Counted from the first letter of the stretch, positions 1 through 6,839 are shown. The stretch is DNA of 15,067 nt from Holosporaceae bacterium (GCA_031276835.1 JAISMI010000037.1:1-15067), one strand, 5' to 3'. The notes: generated from the sequence alone by a model not told the origin. Numbers and translations are program-made.

Positions 1-1212
1 TTTCTACGAGACTGGGTGCTTAATAATTACCAGGATCACATTCTGAAATTTTGCAAAAGGGAAAGTAGGGAAATTAAATCCATAGAAATATTTGTTTCGT
101 CCGTTCGTTCCGGCGCTTCTGAAAAAAATGAGAAAAAGTCGGAAGTTTCGGCGGTGAAGCATCAAAAATTTGAGGATCCCACGGCTCTCGGAGTGCCTTT
201 GGATCCGAAATTTACGTTTGAAAACTTCGTCGTTGGTAAACCCAACGAGTTCGCCTATGCGGCGGCTTTGAGAATTGCCGAATCGGATCAGGTTGCCTTT
301 AATCCATTGTTTTTATACGGAGCCGTCGGACTTGGGAAAACCCATCTGATGCATGCAATCGCTTGGAATATAAAAGAAAGGAATCCCCAAAGAAACATAG
401 CCTACTTGTCCGCTGAAAAATTTATGTATCACTTTATAAAATCCGTCAGATACAAAGATACAATGGCGTTTAAAGAGCAATTTCGCGCGGTCGACGTTCT
501 TATGATAGACGATATCCAGTTTATTTGTGGAAAAGATTCAACGCAGGAGGAATTTTTTCACACATTTAACGCTCTGGTGGATAACAATAGACAGGTAATA
601 GTGTCCGCCGATAAATCTCCGTCGGATTTGAGCGGTATGGAGGAAAGATTAAAATCCAGACTAGGATGGGGACTGGTGGCCGATATCCATCCGACAAATT
701 ACGAGCTAAGATTAGGGATTCTACAGTCGAAAGCCGCCAATTGCTCCGTAAATATTCCAGGAAAAGTGCTTGAGTTCGTCGCCCATAAAATAACGACCAA
801 CATAAGAGAATTAGAGGGCGCTTTAAATCGCATAATTGCCAACGCGGTTTTCGTGGGGCGCGAAGTTACGGTGGAAAGCGCGCGCGAAGTGCTCTCCGAC
901 TTGCTGCGTACCAGCGGAGATCGCCGAGTAACTGTCGAAGAAATTCAAAAAAAAGTAGCGGCCCACTATTCGATAAAATTAAGCGACATGTCGTCGTCTC
1001 GTCGCATTAGACAGGTGGCGTTGCCCAGACAGGTGGCAATGTATCTGGCGAAGAAACTCACGACTTTGTCGCTGCCGGAGATCGGAAAAAATTTCGGCGG
1101 ACGAGATCACACAACGGTCATTCACGCCTTTAAGAAAATTCAGCAGGCCATGGTAGATGACAATAATATGGCGGAAGACGTTAATCTGTTGATCAACATA
1201 TTAACCAAATAA
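1..1212 (+). CDS. dnaA: Chromosomal replication initiator DnaA, 5'-truncated by the window edge
   Basis: DnaA is the AAA+ ATPase that binds DnaA boxes and opens the origin. A GTG exists at position 16, but the frame is open to base 1 and already reads FLRDW-type domain I sequence, so the true start lies upstream and this entry is partial (403 residues visible). After a short, charged domain II linker comes the AAA+ core: Walker A GAVGLGKTHL (about nt 319-348), Walker B VDVLMIDDIQF, a sensor I region (VIVSADKSP), and a sensor II/lid segment with NIRELEGALNR. The C-terminal domain IV carries the DNA-binding signature GGRDHTTVIHAF near nt 1096-1131. The stop is TAA at 1210-1212. No DnaA-box cluster is visible downstream, so the origin is not evident in this window. 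Identity is very secure; only the N-terminus is missing. Confidence 0.98.
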   Translation, partial: FLRDWVLNNYQDHILKFCKRESREIKSIEIFVSSVRSGASEKNEKKSEVSAVKHQKFEDPTALGVPLDPKFTFENFVVGKPNEFAYAAALRIAESDQVAFNPLFLYGAVGLGKTHLMHAIAWNIKERNPQRNIAYLSAEKFMYHFIKSVRYKDTMAFKEQFRAVDVLMIDDIQFICGKDSTQEEFFHTFNALVDNNRQVIVSADKSPSDLSGMEERLKSRLGWGLVADIHPTNYELRLGILQSKAANCSVNIPGKVLEFVAHKITTNIRELEGALNRIIANAVFVGREVTVESAREVLSDLLRTSGDRRVTVEEIQKKVAAHYSIKLSDMSSSRRIRQVALPRQVAMYLAKKLTTLSLPEIGKNFGGRDHTTVIHAFKKIQQAMVDDNNMAEDVNLLINILTK

Positions 1213-1218
1213 AATTCT

Positions 1219-1311
1219 GGTCGTCGAAGGCTAAAGAACGTCTCTAGAAGAATTTAACAGACTATGAGGGGTGAAAACACTCTGGCGGAAGATGTTAACC
1301 AAATAAATTCT
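1219..1311 (+). pseudogene. Decayed tandem copy of the dnaA 3' end
   Basis: Immediately after dnaA, this stretch can be aligned by eye to the last ~110 bases of dnaA. TGGCGGAAGAYGTTAA occurs in both (gene about 1169-1184, copy 1283-1298), followed by CCAAATAAA and TTCT. The copy lacks the 20 bases between two TTAA words of the gene, which looks like a deletion between short direct repeats. Upstream the match is weaker but codon-compatible: the gene reads FKKIQQAM where the copy reads SRRI*QTM, with an in-frame stop. The simplest reading is an old tandem duplication that has decayed; a small ORF overlapping it (1264-1437, 57 codons) is probably fortuitous. The rest of the gap, to 1492, holds nothing I recognise. 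The near-exact core is seen directly; the extended homology is inference. Confidence 0.6.
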
Positions 1312-1492
1312 ACCATAGAAAATCAAGCGCGACCGCTAGGCGAATTCGCCGTCAATTTGTTTTTAAGCCCATTCTTGAGATTGCCGTGTAATGCAAAAAT
1401 CAACGCGTTTCTACAAGACGGCGCCGCTGATTATTAGCGCATTGAGGGCGTCGTTTCCTTGAAAAATTACCGTTTTCTCGAATTATGTAGCC

Positions 1493-1720
1493 TTATTCTT
1501 TACTTTTCTCGTCTGCTTCGGCGAATTGTTCTTCAGAGGCGTCTTGCGACTTGGTTTCGTCAGTTTTTTCTTCTTTCGTTTTATCGGCCTCGGTTTCTCC
1601 CGCATGCTCGGACTGTTGCGACGCTTTTGGATTTGCGGAATCTTTTTGATCCGCTTTTTCACAGGAAATGAAAAATATTAGCGACAATGAACAAAGCGCT
1701 TTTAACGTAATATTTTTCAT
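1493..1720 (-). CDS. Small acidic putative lipoprotein
   Basis: This short reading frame encodes about 75 residues with a lipoprotein-like N-terminus: a basic start (MKN), a hydrophobic stretch (LKALCSLSLIFF), then ISC followed by Glu-Lys. The lipobox is acceptable except that position -3 is Phe rather than Leu. The mature part is low-complexity, very rich in Glu, Lys, Asp, Ser and Ala with hardly any hydrophobic residues, so it is expected to be disordered and tethered to a membrane. An upstream in-frame ATG at 1738 would add six residues (MIFMNN); neither start has a clear Shine-Dalgarno sequence, and I prefer 1720 because it gives the standard signal peptide. I recognise no family and infer no specific function. 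It is the last gene of the long minus-strand block. The competing plus-strand frame (1459-1671) looks like a shadow. Confidence 0.6.
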   Translation of the reverse strand: MKNITLKALCSLSLIFFISCEKADQKDSANPKASQQSEHAGETEADKTKEEKTDETKSQDASEEQFAEADEKSKE

Positions 1721-1828
1721 ATTATTCATAAAAATCATTTCTATTAATTATTATTAAGATACTAAAAAAAGATTAATTTACGGTTATTTTTTAAATTGCG
1801 AAAATTATGTACGGAATTCCCAATATCA

Positions 1829-1860
1829 ACAAGCGCTTCCAAACGACGGAAGCAGCTTGT
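1829..1860. repeat. Strong imperfect hairpin (about 12-bp stem, 7-nt loop)
   Basis: ACAAGC then GCTTCC (1829-1840), a loop AAACGAC (1841-1847), then GGAAGC, one bulged A (1854), and GCTTGT (1855-1860). All arm positions pair apart from the single bulge. No T-run follows on either strand, so it is not a classical intrinsic terminator. It could be the 3' structure of the pilin transcript, part of a small RNA, or an intergenic repeat unit. Confidence 0.55.
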
Positions 1861-1960
1861 CGAACTCTATAAAAACAAAGGGAGTAAAATAATAGGAAAA
1901 TGTTCGATTGATACGTAACCAAAAATTTCCTTGACGCCGTGGCATAGCATCATCAACTCA

Positions 1961-1995
1961 GTTGCGACGCTGTTTGCGCAACGTTGGCGTCGCAC
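1961..1995. repeat. Nested palindromes (possible protein-binding site)
   Basis: TGCGACGC (1963-1970) and GCGTCGCA (1987-1994) form a perfect 8-bp inverted repeat. The 16-base interval contains two further palindromes, TTGCGCAA (1974-1981) and CAACGTTG (1979-1986). GTTGCG (1961-1966) can also pair with CGCAAC (1977-1982). The word GTTGCGACGCTGTT recurs once more in the window, at 7767-7780 on the other strand, and TTTGCGCAAC recurs at 10897-10906. Confidence 0.4.
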
Positions 1996-2095
1996 AATCG
2001 CCATGAAAATTGCAGAGTCGCTTCTCGGTTTCATTTGAAGACGGGAAACGGTTTGGTAACAAACTTCAGCTAATTTTATCGAACAGCGCATTAGC

Positions 2096-2260
2096 TTATC
2101 CGAGATTATTGGCGATGTTATTCAACTGGTTTAATATCTTATTACCAATGAGTCTCATACCAGAAATAGCGACAACGGCAATCAAGCTAGCGATGAGGGC
2201 GTATTCGATGGCGGTCGCACCACGAGACTTTTTTAGAAACTTAGATATCTTCGTTAACAT
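2096..2260 (-). CDS. Flp/Fap-type pilin subunit (type IVb pilin)
   Basis: This 54-residue protein matches the Flp family of type IVb pilins: a short basic leader (MLTKISKFLKKSRG), then ATAIEYALIASLIAVVAISG, the hydrophobic polymerisation helix with the hallmark Glu and Tyr, and a short polar tail. Cleavage would be expected after the leader Gly, at RG/ATAIEY, by a TadV-type prepilin peptidase. Flp pilins are assembled by Tad secretion systems into adhesive fibres. No tad/cpa assembly or peptidase gene is visible nearby, so the machinery would have to be elsewhere or be absent. A good ribosome site, GGGGAG, lies nine bases before the ATG. The gene stands alone, 64 bases after rnhB on the same strand. 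The identification rests on the motif and the length, which is typical for the family. Confidence 0.9.
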   Translation of the reverse strand: MLTKISKFLKKSRGATAIEYALIASLIAVVAISGMRLIGNKILNQLNNIANNLG

Positions 2261-2324
2261 TTTTTATTACTCCCCAAAATAAATCGTAATAATCATAGTA
2301 AACACTATTAAGATTACTAAAGTA

Positions 2325-2981
2325 TTAAGAATAATTATTTTTTATAATTTTTTTAGATAAAAATGTATTTATGGGGGCGAACGTTTTTCTGTGATGGGGA
2401 GTTATTCCTTGTTGCAGAATAGATTCCATATGTTTTTTGGACCCGTATCCGACATTTGTTTCCCATCCGTAATGGGGATATTCCAGCGCCAATTTTCTCA
2501 TTAGATTATCTCGATACTCTTTGGCTATTATGGAGGCCAGCGAGATGGATAAAACTTTATCGTCGCCTTTTACTATGGTTCGGACGTCGACGTCTTTTAT
2601 GCGAGGAGCTTTATTGCCGTCCACAAGTAGGCGTTTTACGGGAAATTTCAGAGAGTAGTAGGATCTTTTCATCGCCAGCAAGGCCGCCTGCAATATATTT
2701 ATTTCATCGATTTCTTCAACGGTGGCAGAAGCGATAGAATATCGTATAGTTTCGTCGGATTGCAACTTTATCCAGTCCAATACTTTTTTCCGTTGGCGCG
2801 CCGTCATTTTCTTGGAATCTCGTATTATCAAATCGCTATTTTTTAATGTTGCAAACAACGGGGAACTGATCCACACGGATGCGGCCACGACTGGACCGGC
2901 AAGAGGTCCGCGTCCCGCCTCGTCAATGCCGACGCTGTCTTCGACGTCTATTCCATTTTCATCATACCAAAGCAGATTCAT
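2325..2981 (-). CDS. rnhB: Ribonuclease HII
   Basis: RNase HII cleaves the RNA strand of RNA-DNA hybrids and incises at single ribonucleotides in duplex DNA. The 218-residue protein is of normal length. It shows the N-terminal signature GIDEAGRGPLAGPVVAA with metal-binding Asp20 and Glu21, then DSKKM near residue 55, a third carboxylate at Asp121 (LLVDGNK), and Asp157 in the IAKEYRD helix. The C-terminal substrate-binding region (YPHYGWETNVGYGSKKH, then GITPHHRKTF) is intact. The ATG overlaps the TGA of the upstream antiporter gene by four bases (ATGA), so the two are probably translationally coupled. The identification is very secure. Confidence 0.97.
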   Translation of the reverse strand: MNLLWYDENGIDVEDSVGIDEAGRGPLAGPVVAASVWISSPLFATLKNSDLIIRDSKKMTARQRKKVLDWIKLQSDETIRYSIASATVEEIDEINILQAALLAMKRSYYSLKFPVKRLLVDGNKAPRIKDVDVRTIVKGDDKVLSISLASIIAKEYRDNLMRKLALEYPHYGWETNVGYGSKKHMESILQQGITPHHRKTFAPINTFLSKKIIKNNYS

Positions 2982-4303
2982 TTTCTGTGAAGTCTCTGTT
3001 TTAGCGATTCTACTATTTGCGAGAGGACGATTAACAGTTTATCCCAAAATATATTCGCAAATAATTTGAGATGCTGCAGCTTCATTGCCTCTCTACTGCT
3101 AGCTAGCTTGAAAAACTCCCAGGAGGACGCGGCGTTGACGTTTTTCGCAAGAGATCTGCATCTTTCTGCGAAAATGAGCCAAAAGGGACTTAAAAATAAA
3201 CTCAGAGCCGTCAAACTAATTAAAAATTTTACGCCGTAGTTGTCGATAAGCCCGACTTTTCTAGCGGAATAGGATAACATAAATGAAAATTCGCCTATGT
3301 GCCCCAGCAGCACGCTTATGACAAATGATTCCTTCAATGGAAATCGGCAAAATCTAAGTACAAAAATATTTATAACGGTCTTTCCCAGCGTCACAAAAAG
3401 CAACGACGATAGGATAAGAAGAAAATTATCCAAAATAAATTCCAAATCCACCAGCAGTCCCACGCTGAGGAAAAACGTCATCAGGAGAATTTCTTCAATT
3501 GGAGCGGCTATGTCCTTTACTTTTTCCCGAAGATTTGAATTGCCTAAAATCAATCCGGCGATGAAAGCGCCGAACGGGGCCGACAATCCCGCAATTTCCG
3601 CAATAACGGCTCCTCCCAGACAAAAGCCGAATACCGTTAACGTCAACACGTCCTCATGTTTTTTTATGAAGCCCGTAAACTTATGTATATGCTGATGATA
3701 ACGTAAAAAATAAAATATCAATCCGCCGGAAAACAACAATACGGCAACTATTCGGTAGCCTCGGTAGTCGTTTCCAGTGGAGGAGCCCAAAAGGTTTATG
3801 ATCAAAACCATAATTAAAGCAATTAAATCTTGAGCGATCAAGATACCGAAAGTATTTTCCTCTATGTTGTCGTCGCGATCCTTTAGCCTCTTCAAAGACT
3901 TGACCGTAACGGCTGTGGAGGATAAAGCTACACAAAAAGTGATGAGCATTATGCGACTGTTGGATAAATCCCAAAAATATCCAGCCGCCAATATGATTAT
4001 ATATATGAACATCGTTGAAATAAGCGTGATTGCAATGGAAGTTTTCCAAATATTGCGAATCCTTTCGAACGATAAATTGAGTCCTATGGCAAACAGTAGC
4101 AAAAGTATTCCCATTTCGGAAAATAATCCGACGGCTTCGCGGTCTATTATGAATTGAAATCCAGAGGGGCCAAGCAGAATTCCGCTTATTATGTATCCCA
4201 AAACCGGAGAATGACCAAGGGATGAGAACGACAAACCGGTTCCCACCGCGCACAGAACAACTGATGCAATTTTAGCTACTGTCCAATCCATCCGGAATAC
4301 CAA
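2978..4303 (-). CDS. CPA2-family monovalent cation/H+ antiporter (KefB/RosB-like membrane domain)
   Basis: This 441-residue polytopic inner-membrane protein has the features of the CPA2 antiporter family. Near the N-terminus is GHSPVLGYIISGILLGPSGF, followed by a long hydrophobic core of roughly a dozen membrane segments. The middle holds ALSSTAVTVKSL and GILIAQDLIAL, the position where the family keeps its transport Asp, and later SAPFGAFIAGLILGNS. Residues after about 385 form a short cytoplasmic tail without the RCK/TrkA-N nucleotide-binding domain of KefB/KefC, so gating by NAD or glutathione adducts in that manner is unlikely. The ion (K+ or Na+) cannot be told from sequence alone. The gene overlaps rnhB by four bases and has its own likely promoter 84 bases upstream. 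Confidence 0.9.
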   Translation of the reverse strand: MVFRMDWTVAKIASVVLCAVGTGLSFSSLGHSPVLGYIISGILLGPSGFQFIIDREAVGLFSEMGILLLLFAIGLNLSFERIRNIWKTSIAITLISTMFIYIIILAAGYFWDLSNSRIMLITFCVALSSTAVTVKSLKRLKDRDDNIEENTFGILIAQDLIALIMVLIINLLGSSTGNDYRGYRIVAVLLFSGGLIFYFLRYHQHIHKFTGFIKKHEDVLTLTVFGFCLGGAVIAEIAGLSAPFGAFIAGLILGNSNLREKVKDIAAPIEEILLMTFFLSVGLLVDLEFILDNFLLILSSLLFVTLGKTVINIFVLRFCRFPLKESFVISVLLGHIGEFSFMLSYSARKVGLIDNYGVKFLISLTALSLFLSPFWLIFAERCRSLAKNVNAASSWEFFKLASSREAMKLQHLKLFANIFWDKLLIVLSQIVESLKQRLHRK

Positions 4304-4386
4304 AAAACAAGATTTACGGAGACATGCTACAGCAATACCCGCCTACATTTTACCAATTTCTTTTGTTTTTTTATGGTCAAGCAATA

Positions 4387-4414
4387 ATTATATGAGACAG
4401 TTGCATAAAAACAA
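4387..4414 (-). promoter_or_regulatory. Candidate sigma-70 promoter for the antiporter-rnhB pair
   Basis: Read on the minus strand there is TTGTTT (4414-4409), a 16-base spacer, and a perfect TATAAT (4392-4387), about 84 bases upstream of the antiporter ATG. The -35 match is poor; the -10 is consensus. The surrounding DNA is AT-rich, so chance matches are likely. Confidence 0.4.
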
Positions 4415-4465
4415 CGATTTTACAGACGCCGAAAACTATACGAATTTGTTTAGGTAGGAGGAATT

Positions 4466-4483
4466 TTATTTTTATAAAAATAA
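4466..4483. repeat. Perfect 18-bp AT-only palindrome downstream of atpF
   Basis: TTATTTTTATAAAAATAA is exactly self-complementary and is followed on the plus strand by six T. It lies about 40 bases past the atpF stop and could mark the end of the Fo transcript, but it has no GC pairs and on the minus strand no T-run follows, so its terminator strength would be low. A GGAGGA word just before it on the plus strand leads to no reading frame. Confidence 0.35.
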
Positions 4484-4522
4484 TTTTTTGATTGGTAACA
4501 AAGTCTTAAAATAAAAAACAGA

Positions 4523-4990
4523 TTACAACAATTTCTGCAGTTCTTTCTTGGAAAAGTTGTTGGAGACGTTGCAATTGTCGGATTCGATTTTTTCTTTCAG
4601 TTTTTTGATTAGTTGATCCGATAATTTTGCTAGAAGCAATTCCTTTTGTTTCGCCAATTCCATTTCCAATTGATTTTTCAGAGAGGATTCGAATCTTTCC
4701 CTGAGAGTTTTTAGGTAATCTTCGTTTTCCTGACGCAGTCTTTTGATTTTTTCGTTGGATTCTCTGCGATTTTTTTCTATGAGTTCGACGACGTCGTTCT
4801 TTTTCACATAGGCTTCCTTTAGGGCCAGGGATGCGTTTTCCCTAAGCAATTCGGCTTCGTTAATTTTATTTTTAACCGATTCTATGTGTTTATCTATGGT
4901 GTTGGCGACAAATGGATAGATTTTCCTCATAAAAATCCAAGAAAATCCTACAAAGGAAATAGCTATTGAAATTCCTGGATCTATGTGCAT
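4523..4990 (-). CDS. atpF: F-type ATP synthase subunit b (peripheral stalk)
   Basis: Subunit b anchors the peripheral stalk in the membrane and holds F1 against rotation. The protein (155 residues from the preferred start) has one N-terminal membrane segment (ISIAISFVGFSWIFMRKIYPFV) followed by a long, highly charged helix rich in Lys, Glu and Leu. It is expected to form the right-handed coiled coil with b'. An upstream in-frame start at 5011 is possible, but GAGGGA sits six bases before the ATG at 4990, which decides for that start. The start overlaps the end of b' by ten bases, so translation is likely coupled. Gene order a-c-b'-b without delta, alpha, gamma, beta or epsilon is the usual alphaproteobacterial arrangement, with F1 encoded elsewhere. 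Confidence 0.92.
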   Translation of the reverse strand: MHIDPGISIAISFVGFSWIFMRKIYPFVANTIDKHIESVKNKINEAELLRENASLALKEAYVKKNDVVELIEKNRRESNEKIKRLRQENEDYLKTLRERFESSLKNQLEMELAKQKELLLAKLSDQLIKKLKEKIESDNCNVSNNFSKKELQKLL

Positions 4991-5436
4991 TGTTTTTCCC
5001 TCATAGAACAAGAGACGCCGGCCAACGCCTCGTCGACGATTTCATCCATATTTGCCGACACGCTTTGGAAAGCGTCCTCCGACGACTTCATTAGCGATTC
5101 GGATTCTATTTTGGATTTTTCAGAAAACAGTTCATAGAGGGTATCTTTTTCCCGTAGACTCTGTTCTCGAAAAGCCGATATCACTTTTGACTCCGCCGCA
5201 TTGGAATCTATTTTGGCGTTTTCCAGGGCGATAATGGAATCTTTTTCCAGTTTATCCGCTTCGTTTTTCAATTTATTGGCCGCTTTTAAAAGATTCTCCA
5301 CATGTAGCTCTCTGTCCAGCAGCGTTCTCTCTAGTTTGGGAGTAAATACTCTGGACACAAAGAGATAAACCAGAGAGAACCCGACTAGAATCCAAAAAAT
5401 CTGCGATGGAAAAGTCGATGTGGCAAATTGCGGCAA
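4981..5436 (-). CDS. atpG: F-type ATP synthase subunit b' (second peripheral stalk subunit)
   Basis: This is the b' partner of subunit b found in alphaproteobacteria, cyanobacteria and plastids. Its N-terminus (MPQFATSTFPSQIFW) closely follows the alphaproteobacterial b' pattern MPQxxxSTFPSQ, and is followed by one membrane segment (ILVGFSLVYLFV) and a charged helical stalk to residue 151. The initiation codon is TTG at 5436: no ATG or GTG lies in frame between it and the atpE stop 13 bases upstream, and a weak GGTGACGAG precedes it. It overlaps the start of atpF. The symbol atpG is used for b' in several genomes (also atpX or atpF2) and should not be confused with F1 gamma. Confidence 0.93.
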   Translation of the reverse strand: MPQFATSTFPSQIFWILVGFSLVYLFVSRVFTPKLERTLLDRELHVENLLKAANKLKNEADKLEKDSIIALENAKIDSNAAESKVISAFREQSLREKDTLYELFSEKSKIESESLMKSSEDAFQSVSANMDEIVDEALAGVSCSMREKQCT

Positions 5437-5449
5437 CTCGTCACCAATT

Positions 5450-5677
5450 TTATCTGAACAAAATCAGTATCGACACCAGAAGAGCGCAAAGGGCTATGGA
5501 TTCCGTAATTGCGAATCCTAACATTCCGGCGAATTTAATCTTTTCATCGGCTTCAGGATTTCTAGCGACCGAACTTATCCAGGTGGAAAATAGATTTCCC
5601 ATGCTGGTGCCAATGCCGTATAATGCGAATATTGCTATGGCCGCGCTAATAAAACGAGCCGCTTCCGTTGACAACAT
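5450..5677 (-). CDS. atpE: F-type ATP synthase subunit c (rotor ring)
   Basis: Subunit c forms the membrane rotor ring that carries protons past subunit a. The 75-residue hairpin has two hydrophobic helices joined by the polar loop ARNPEADEK (Arg39-Asn40-Pro41), with the ion-carrying carboxylate Glu59 in the second helix (FAITESIAL). The residue after Glu59 is Ser; Na+-type rings share this feature, but the Gln expected in the first helix of Na+ rings is not evident, so I make no claim about ion type. A near-perfect ribosome site, AAGGAGG, precedes the ATG, consistent with the high expression needed for a ring of many copies. It lies 19 bases after atpB. Confidence 0.97.
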   Translation of the reverse strand: MLSTEAARFISAAIAIFALYGIGTSMGNLFSTWISSVARNPEADEKIKFAGMLGFAITESIALCALLVSILILFR

Positions 5678-5696
5678 AACTGAACCTCCTTAAAAA

Positions 5697-6419
5697 CTAG
5701 TGTAAATGTACAGCATCGTTTATGTATACACAAGTGAGTATTGTGAATATATAGGCCTGCAAAACGGCCACAACCACTTCAAATCCCGTTAAAATTATGT
5801 TTATGGCGATGGGCGCAATGCCGAAAATTCCAAGCATAGCGGCAAATCCGGCGAAAACCTTCATCATGGTATGACCGGCCATCATATTTGCAAAAAGTCT
5901 CACCGAAAGACTTATGGGTCTGGAAAGATAGGAGATCATTTCCACGGGAATCAGCAGCGGCAACAAAAATTTCGGGACTCCTCTAGGGGCAAACAGGTGA
6001 AGAAATCCAAAACCGTGCAGAACAACGCCCAATACCGTGATGAAAAGAAAAACAATCATGGCAATGGTGAACGTCGCGATTATATGACTGGTAAAGGTAA
6101 ACATGTAGGGAATCATTCCCATTAAATTTCCAAATAGTATGAACAAAAATACTGAAAAAACGAAAGAGAAATAACGCTGTCCGATCTTTCCTACGTTCGC
6201 GTCAATCAGATCCGCCACCAGCGCGTAGGACATTTCTATAGACGCCTGCATACGATCCGGAACAAGCTTCCCTCTTCTTAAGCCGGCCGTCAAGACCACG
6301 CATATCGCGACGATGGTCGCAAAAATCGCCAGAGAGGAGTTTGTAAACGACAAATCAACGCCGGCAACGTTGATCTTCAATAGAGGAGACACAACAAATT
6401 GATGCAACGGATCGAGCAT
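5697..6419 (-). CDS. atpB: F-type ATP synthase subunit a
   Basis: Subunit a forms the two proton half-channels facing the c ring. The 240-residue protein has the expected set of membrane helices, the FGNLMGMIPYMF segment near residue 96, and the essential Arg174 in SLSVRLFANMMAGH. It ends in the family-typical LQAYIFTILTCVYINDAVHLH. The N-terminal MLDPLHQF is usual for alphaproteobacterial proteins. The ATG has no strong Shine-Dalgarno sequence and lies 33 bases after the glutaredoxin stop, which suggests that the Fo genes are transcribed with that gene. No atpI is present at the upstream position where it often occurs. Confidence 0.97.
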   Translation of the reverse strand: MLDPLHQFVVSPLLKINVAGVDLSFTNSSLAIFATIVAICVVLTAGLRRGKLVPDRMQASIEMSYALVADLIDANVGKIGQRYFSFVFSVFLFILFGNLMGMIPYMFTFTSHIIATFTIAMIVFLFITVLGVVLHGFGFLHLFAPRGVPKFLLPLLIPVEMISYLSRPISLSVRLFANMMAGHTMMKVFAGFAAMLGIFGIAPIAINIILTGFEVVVAVLQAYIFTILTCVYINDAVHLH

Positions 6420-6452
6420 TTATCAATCTTAAACTACCATGGACGGATATTA

Positions 6453-6800
6453 CTACCAATGGGAATATTCTGCAATGGACGGAAGGCCAAAACAAAAATT
6501 TCTATAGGTAATATCCCGAAAATTTCCCGTGTTTAGCATAGACATAAGTTCGTCGTAGCCGCCTATAAATTTCTCATTTACATACAAATACGGAACGGAG
6601 GCCGGAGAATTTTTTTTCCTGAGAAAAGCGTGTAATTCCGGATCCTGAAGCAGATTTTCCGCTTTAAAATCAAATTTATTTTTTTTCAGGAGAAAACATA
6701 TTCTTCCGGACAATCCGCAAATGGGAAACGACGACGTTCCTTTCATAAATAGCACTGCCTTATGGGATTTAATTAGTTCTCTAAAACGAGCGTGAAACAT
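6453..6800 (-). CDS. Monothiol (Grx4-type) glutaredoxin with a variant CGLS motif
   Basis: Monothiol glutaredoxins of the Grx4/GrxD class carry glutathione-bound [2Fe-2S] clusters and pass them to targets, often with BolA. The 115-residue protein has MKGT with the glutathione-contacting Lys20, the sequence FPICGLSGR (Cys28), the cis-Pro region SVPYLYVN, and FIGGYDEL in place of the usual GGCD. The active motif is CGLS rather than the near-invariant CGFS; the codon is TTG where Phe would be TTT or TTC. About 20 unusual residues follow the usual end of the fold. A GTG at 6806 is in frame, but GAGAAG five bases before the ATG at 6800 favours this start. It heads the transcript leading into the Fo genes. 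Confidence 0.88.
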   Translation of the reverse strand: MFHARFRELIKSHKAVLFMKGTSSFPICGLSGRICFLLKKNKFDFKAENLLQDPELHAFLRKKNSPASVPYLYVNEKFIGGYDELMSMLNTGNFRDITYRNFCFGLPSIAEYSHW

Positions 6801-6839
6801 AAACACTTCTCACTGATTTCTTTTAGCTCATTAATAAAA

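Larger units (their letters stand above)
1739..2095. other. Gene-poor spacer between flp and the lipoprotein gene
   Basis: No convincing gene is seen in these ~357 bases. A 74-codon minus-strand frame (2091-1867) starts four bases after the pilin stop but has no Shine-Dalgarno sequence, matches no family I know, and its Cys/Arg/Met-rich composition reads like non-coding DNA. The first ~70 bases are extremely AT-rich and probably hold the promoter of the lipoprotein gene. The rest contains two inverted repeats, listed separately (1829-1860 and 1961-1995). Confidence 0.5.

Noticed and set aside
1264..1437. 57-codon plus-strand ORF after dnaA
   Set aside because: Its first codons overlap the decayed dnaA-tail copy, there is no ribosome site, and the remainder resembles no known protein.
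1213..1492. Replication origin next to dnaA
   Set aside because: No cluster of TTATCCACA-like DnaA boxes or AT-rich 13-mers with them is visible in the spacer downstream of dnaA.
1741..1765. CtrA-like TTAA pair upstream of the lipoprotein gene
   Set aside because: The TTAA half-sites have a six-base spacing, not seven, and such words are common in AT-rich DNA.
1867..2091. 74-codon minus-strand frame just after the pilin stop
   Set aside because: No ribosome site, unusual composition, no recognisable family, and it runs through the nested palindromes; treated as non-coding.
2010..2282. 90-codon plus-strand frame
   Set aside because: It is antisense to the clear Flp pilin gene and has no supporting motif.
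3681..4253. 190-codon minus-strand frame inside the antiporter gene
   Set aside because: It is an alternative-frame shadow of the CPA2 antiporter, which has convincing family motifs and hydrophobic segments.
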